Below, piece by piece: positions 62,205 through 64,000 of a stretch of DNA of 64,000 nt (the first letter of the stretch is position 1; every line of letters begins with the position of its first letter). Source of the stretch: Archegozetes longisetosus. Its lineage: Eukaryota; Arthropoda; Arachnida; Sarcoptiformes; Trhypochthoniidae. The notes under the pieces were generated by a model. That model was given only the letters and a program-made list of their open reading frames with translations, did not search any database and was not told the DNA's origin. The stretch is from contig JAEMBT020000006.1 in NCBI GenBank assembly GCA_018873245.2, positions 8,825,855 through 8,889,854 of the forward strand, in the 5' to 3' direction. Made by a program: the position numbers and the translations under genes.

Positions 62205-62446
62205 GAAGTGATTGTATTATGAAAAGCATTTTCGATAGTTACATTCGCTACTGTAATGATGACAGTCTCTAAGCTTTATAACCCTCACAACAGCAATTCT
62301 CTTAAACATTTACTAAGCTAACGTTTTTATTAAGTTTGACTAGAACAATGTACAGTCACTCTTTGTATTACTAGTTTTGAGATTTGATTAAGAAAGAGAG
62401 ACATTCTGTCGATAACCGTTATGTTATTTTTGAACAAAGTTCAGTG

Positions 62447-62568
62447 AAAACAGCAGAAAGTTTAGTTGAAAATAAGACAAATTTTAGTTGAAAATAAGAG
62501 AAAGTTTAGTTGAAAATAGCAAAAAGTTTAGTTGAAAACAGCTAAAAGTTGAGTTGAAAATAACAAAA
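62447..62568 (+). repeat. 22-bp minisatellite (AAAGTTTAGTTGAAAATAAG-type), 5 units
   Basis: Degenerate tandem units downstream of the CT array. Confidence 0.85.
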
Positions 62569-64000
62569 GGATATTGATTAGTAAGAAAATAATGAACAGA
62601 CTGCACTTATGGTAAAAGACCAAATTTGATTTCTATTCTTTACATGTTAAGGTAAATTAATTATAAATTTATTGCTAAAGGTTTGCACGCCTTAAAAACG
62701 TGCCGTTATTACTAATTTTATTGTTGGCTTGGTTTTCTAGTGAAGATTTTTGCATTAATTGAGAGCTAAAGCTAGAGAGATTTTCCCATTAATAAGTCGT
62801 TCTGCGACTCATATCCCTAATATCACGCATACCACTACCTCTAAACCTATAGCTCTTCAATAATTACCAAATTAAATAAAACTTTGCCGTTTCATTCCTC
62901 CAATTTGCATAAAACACTAATAAATGTTTCGTTCAAGCTCTGTTTGACTTTTGCATATCTGTATATTTCAGGCTCTTGTTTAGCTACTACTCTATTGTCC
63001 TAATGTTTTGAATAAACTTTTGAACAACGTTACACATTATTGATTCTCATTAACAAATACACCATGTAACTTCAATCGACACTCTCATTAATGCTGACAA
63101 TAAACATGCAATTGTCCAAAATCTTAGCAAATCAATGTTAAATGTTATAATAAATTATAATTAAAGGTTTTAGTTAGACGCAGGCAAAGCCCAGAATCAG
63201 GCTTATTTAGCATAAATTAGAAATGTATTTCGAGCCATGAAAAGTAATTAGAGAGTAATGATCTGTGGAAGAAAATTGGAAAACATTAGGTAGAATAATT
63301 AATGTGGTTCAGGTTACTGCATTAGAAGTTATGATTGATAAAGCAAAATTCAATATGTCAAAATATAAGTCTGTTTTGTTTGTACCAATGCATGAGTCAC
63401 AGCAAACAATCGTAGCGTGACTATTCACGCTAGATAAAAGTGGCATCACTTTTATTAATGCTACCAATTTCTCAATTTTCCGCCTCTTTTACCAGTTCTT
63501 TTACTAACTCTTCATTAAACTCAAAAACATCTAATAAAACAAGTCTTGTCTTTACATTTATGGAAAGACACAATATATTTATGAAAACTTTTCATCAATT
63601 GGTTAGTAGTTTGCATGAAAAACAGTTTAATTTGGAACTTAATTATTTTGAATTTAGCGAAAAACGTTACATAACGTTGTCGTGCAGTCGACTAATTTTC
63701 TGAAAAAAGAGAATATCATTTCAATGGTGATGTACTGCTACATCAACCACAGTACCGTTCGATCGATTTATCCATTGTTAGATTGATTGGTTTGAATAGA
63801 AGTGAAAAGTTTATAAAATTTAATGAGTTGAACAAATTTGTTTTGAGAGAATAGCAAATGCGACCAACAGATAACAATTATACAAGTCAATTGTAATAGT
63901 TATCTTAGAATCATATGTTTTCTAAATAATCTAAACAAGTTAGATTTTTTCTAAACTATTCATCGGTTACTGTTTATCGTAAAGATATTAAATAGCATTC

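Larger units (their letters stand above)
61549..64000 (+). other. Intron after the MGC exon (runs off the window)
   Basis: Noncoding as far as I can tell. Holds a 22-bp repeat CATCAGACCCGACTTTAACA (61698-61848), a CT array (62135-62200) and a 22-bp repeat AAAGTTTAGTTGAAAATAAG (62447-62568). An open frame at 63440-63703 has no ATG at its start, and its best acceptor does not match the donor phase. Confidence 0.55.

Noticed and set aside
63440-63703. 87-codon open frame as a second exon of the MGC gene
   Set aside because: No ATG at its start; the plausible TTTACCAG acceptor gives a phase that does not match the phase-0 donor at 61548, and similarity to PDE8 is not convincing.

Overview
This is eukaryotic nuclear DNA from an invertebrate animal, most likely an arthropod. 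It is AT-rich. Genes are split by GT-AG introns that are either tiny (about 70-80 bp) or up to 11 kb. Introns are loaded with GA/CT microsatellites and short minisatellites. Two reduced TTAGG-type (arthropod telomere motif) islets occur at about 15140 and 24230. The strongly diverged Prickle protein suggests a fast-evolving lineage such as an acariform mite, but that is inference. There are no bacterial operons, CRISPR arrays, rRNA genes or convincing tRNA genes.

Region 1 (1-7.9 kb) holds a Prickle-type PET/LIM planar-polarity gene on the + strand. Splicing resolves it into two candidate alternative first exons (67-245 and 4130-4500). Both end in the same phase and both fit the common exons 5158-5438, 5519-5682 and 5747-7921. 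The protein ends in a CaaX box.

Region 2 (8.7-14.4 kb) is a compact cluster of nuclear genes for mitochondrial proteins: two one-TM microproteins in tandem (+), two near-identical copies of a UQCR11-type complex III subunit (-), NDUFS4 of complex I (+) and ETFA, the electron transfer flavoprotein alpha subunit (-). ETFA, NDUFS4 and UQCR11 all feed or form the electron transport chain around ubiquinone.

Region 3 (17.9-53.4 kb) is one long + strand gene for an ARID3/Dead ringer (retained) transcription factor: 8 coding exons, 481 aa, with an extended ARID and a C-terminal REKLES-type region. Introns 1-3 are each about 9.4-11 kb and hold most of the repeats. A TATA box lies at the expected place upstream.

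Region 4 (53.4-64 kb) is mostly noncoding. One exon at 61357-61548 encodes a short Met-Gly-Cys acylation-type N-terminus resembling the start of PDE8 phosphodiesterases; the rest of that gene would lie beyond the window.

All exon joins were checked by hand for reading phase, but no transcript or database evidence was available. I did not find a clearly new biological system. The most interesting points are the duplicated UQCR11 pair, the tandem microprotein ORFs, the alternative Prickle starts, the expanded LIM1 finger, a miRNA-precursor-like hairpin, and opposed GA/CT arrays inside ARID3 introns.
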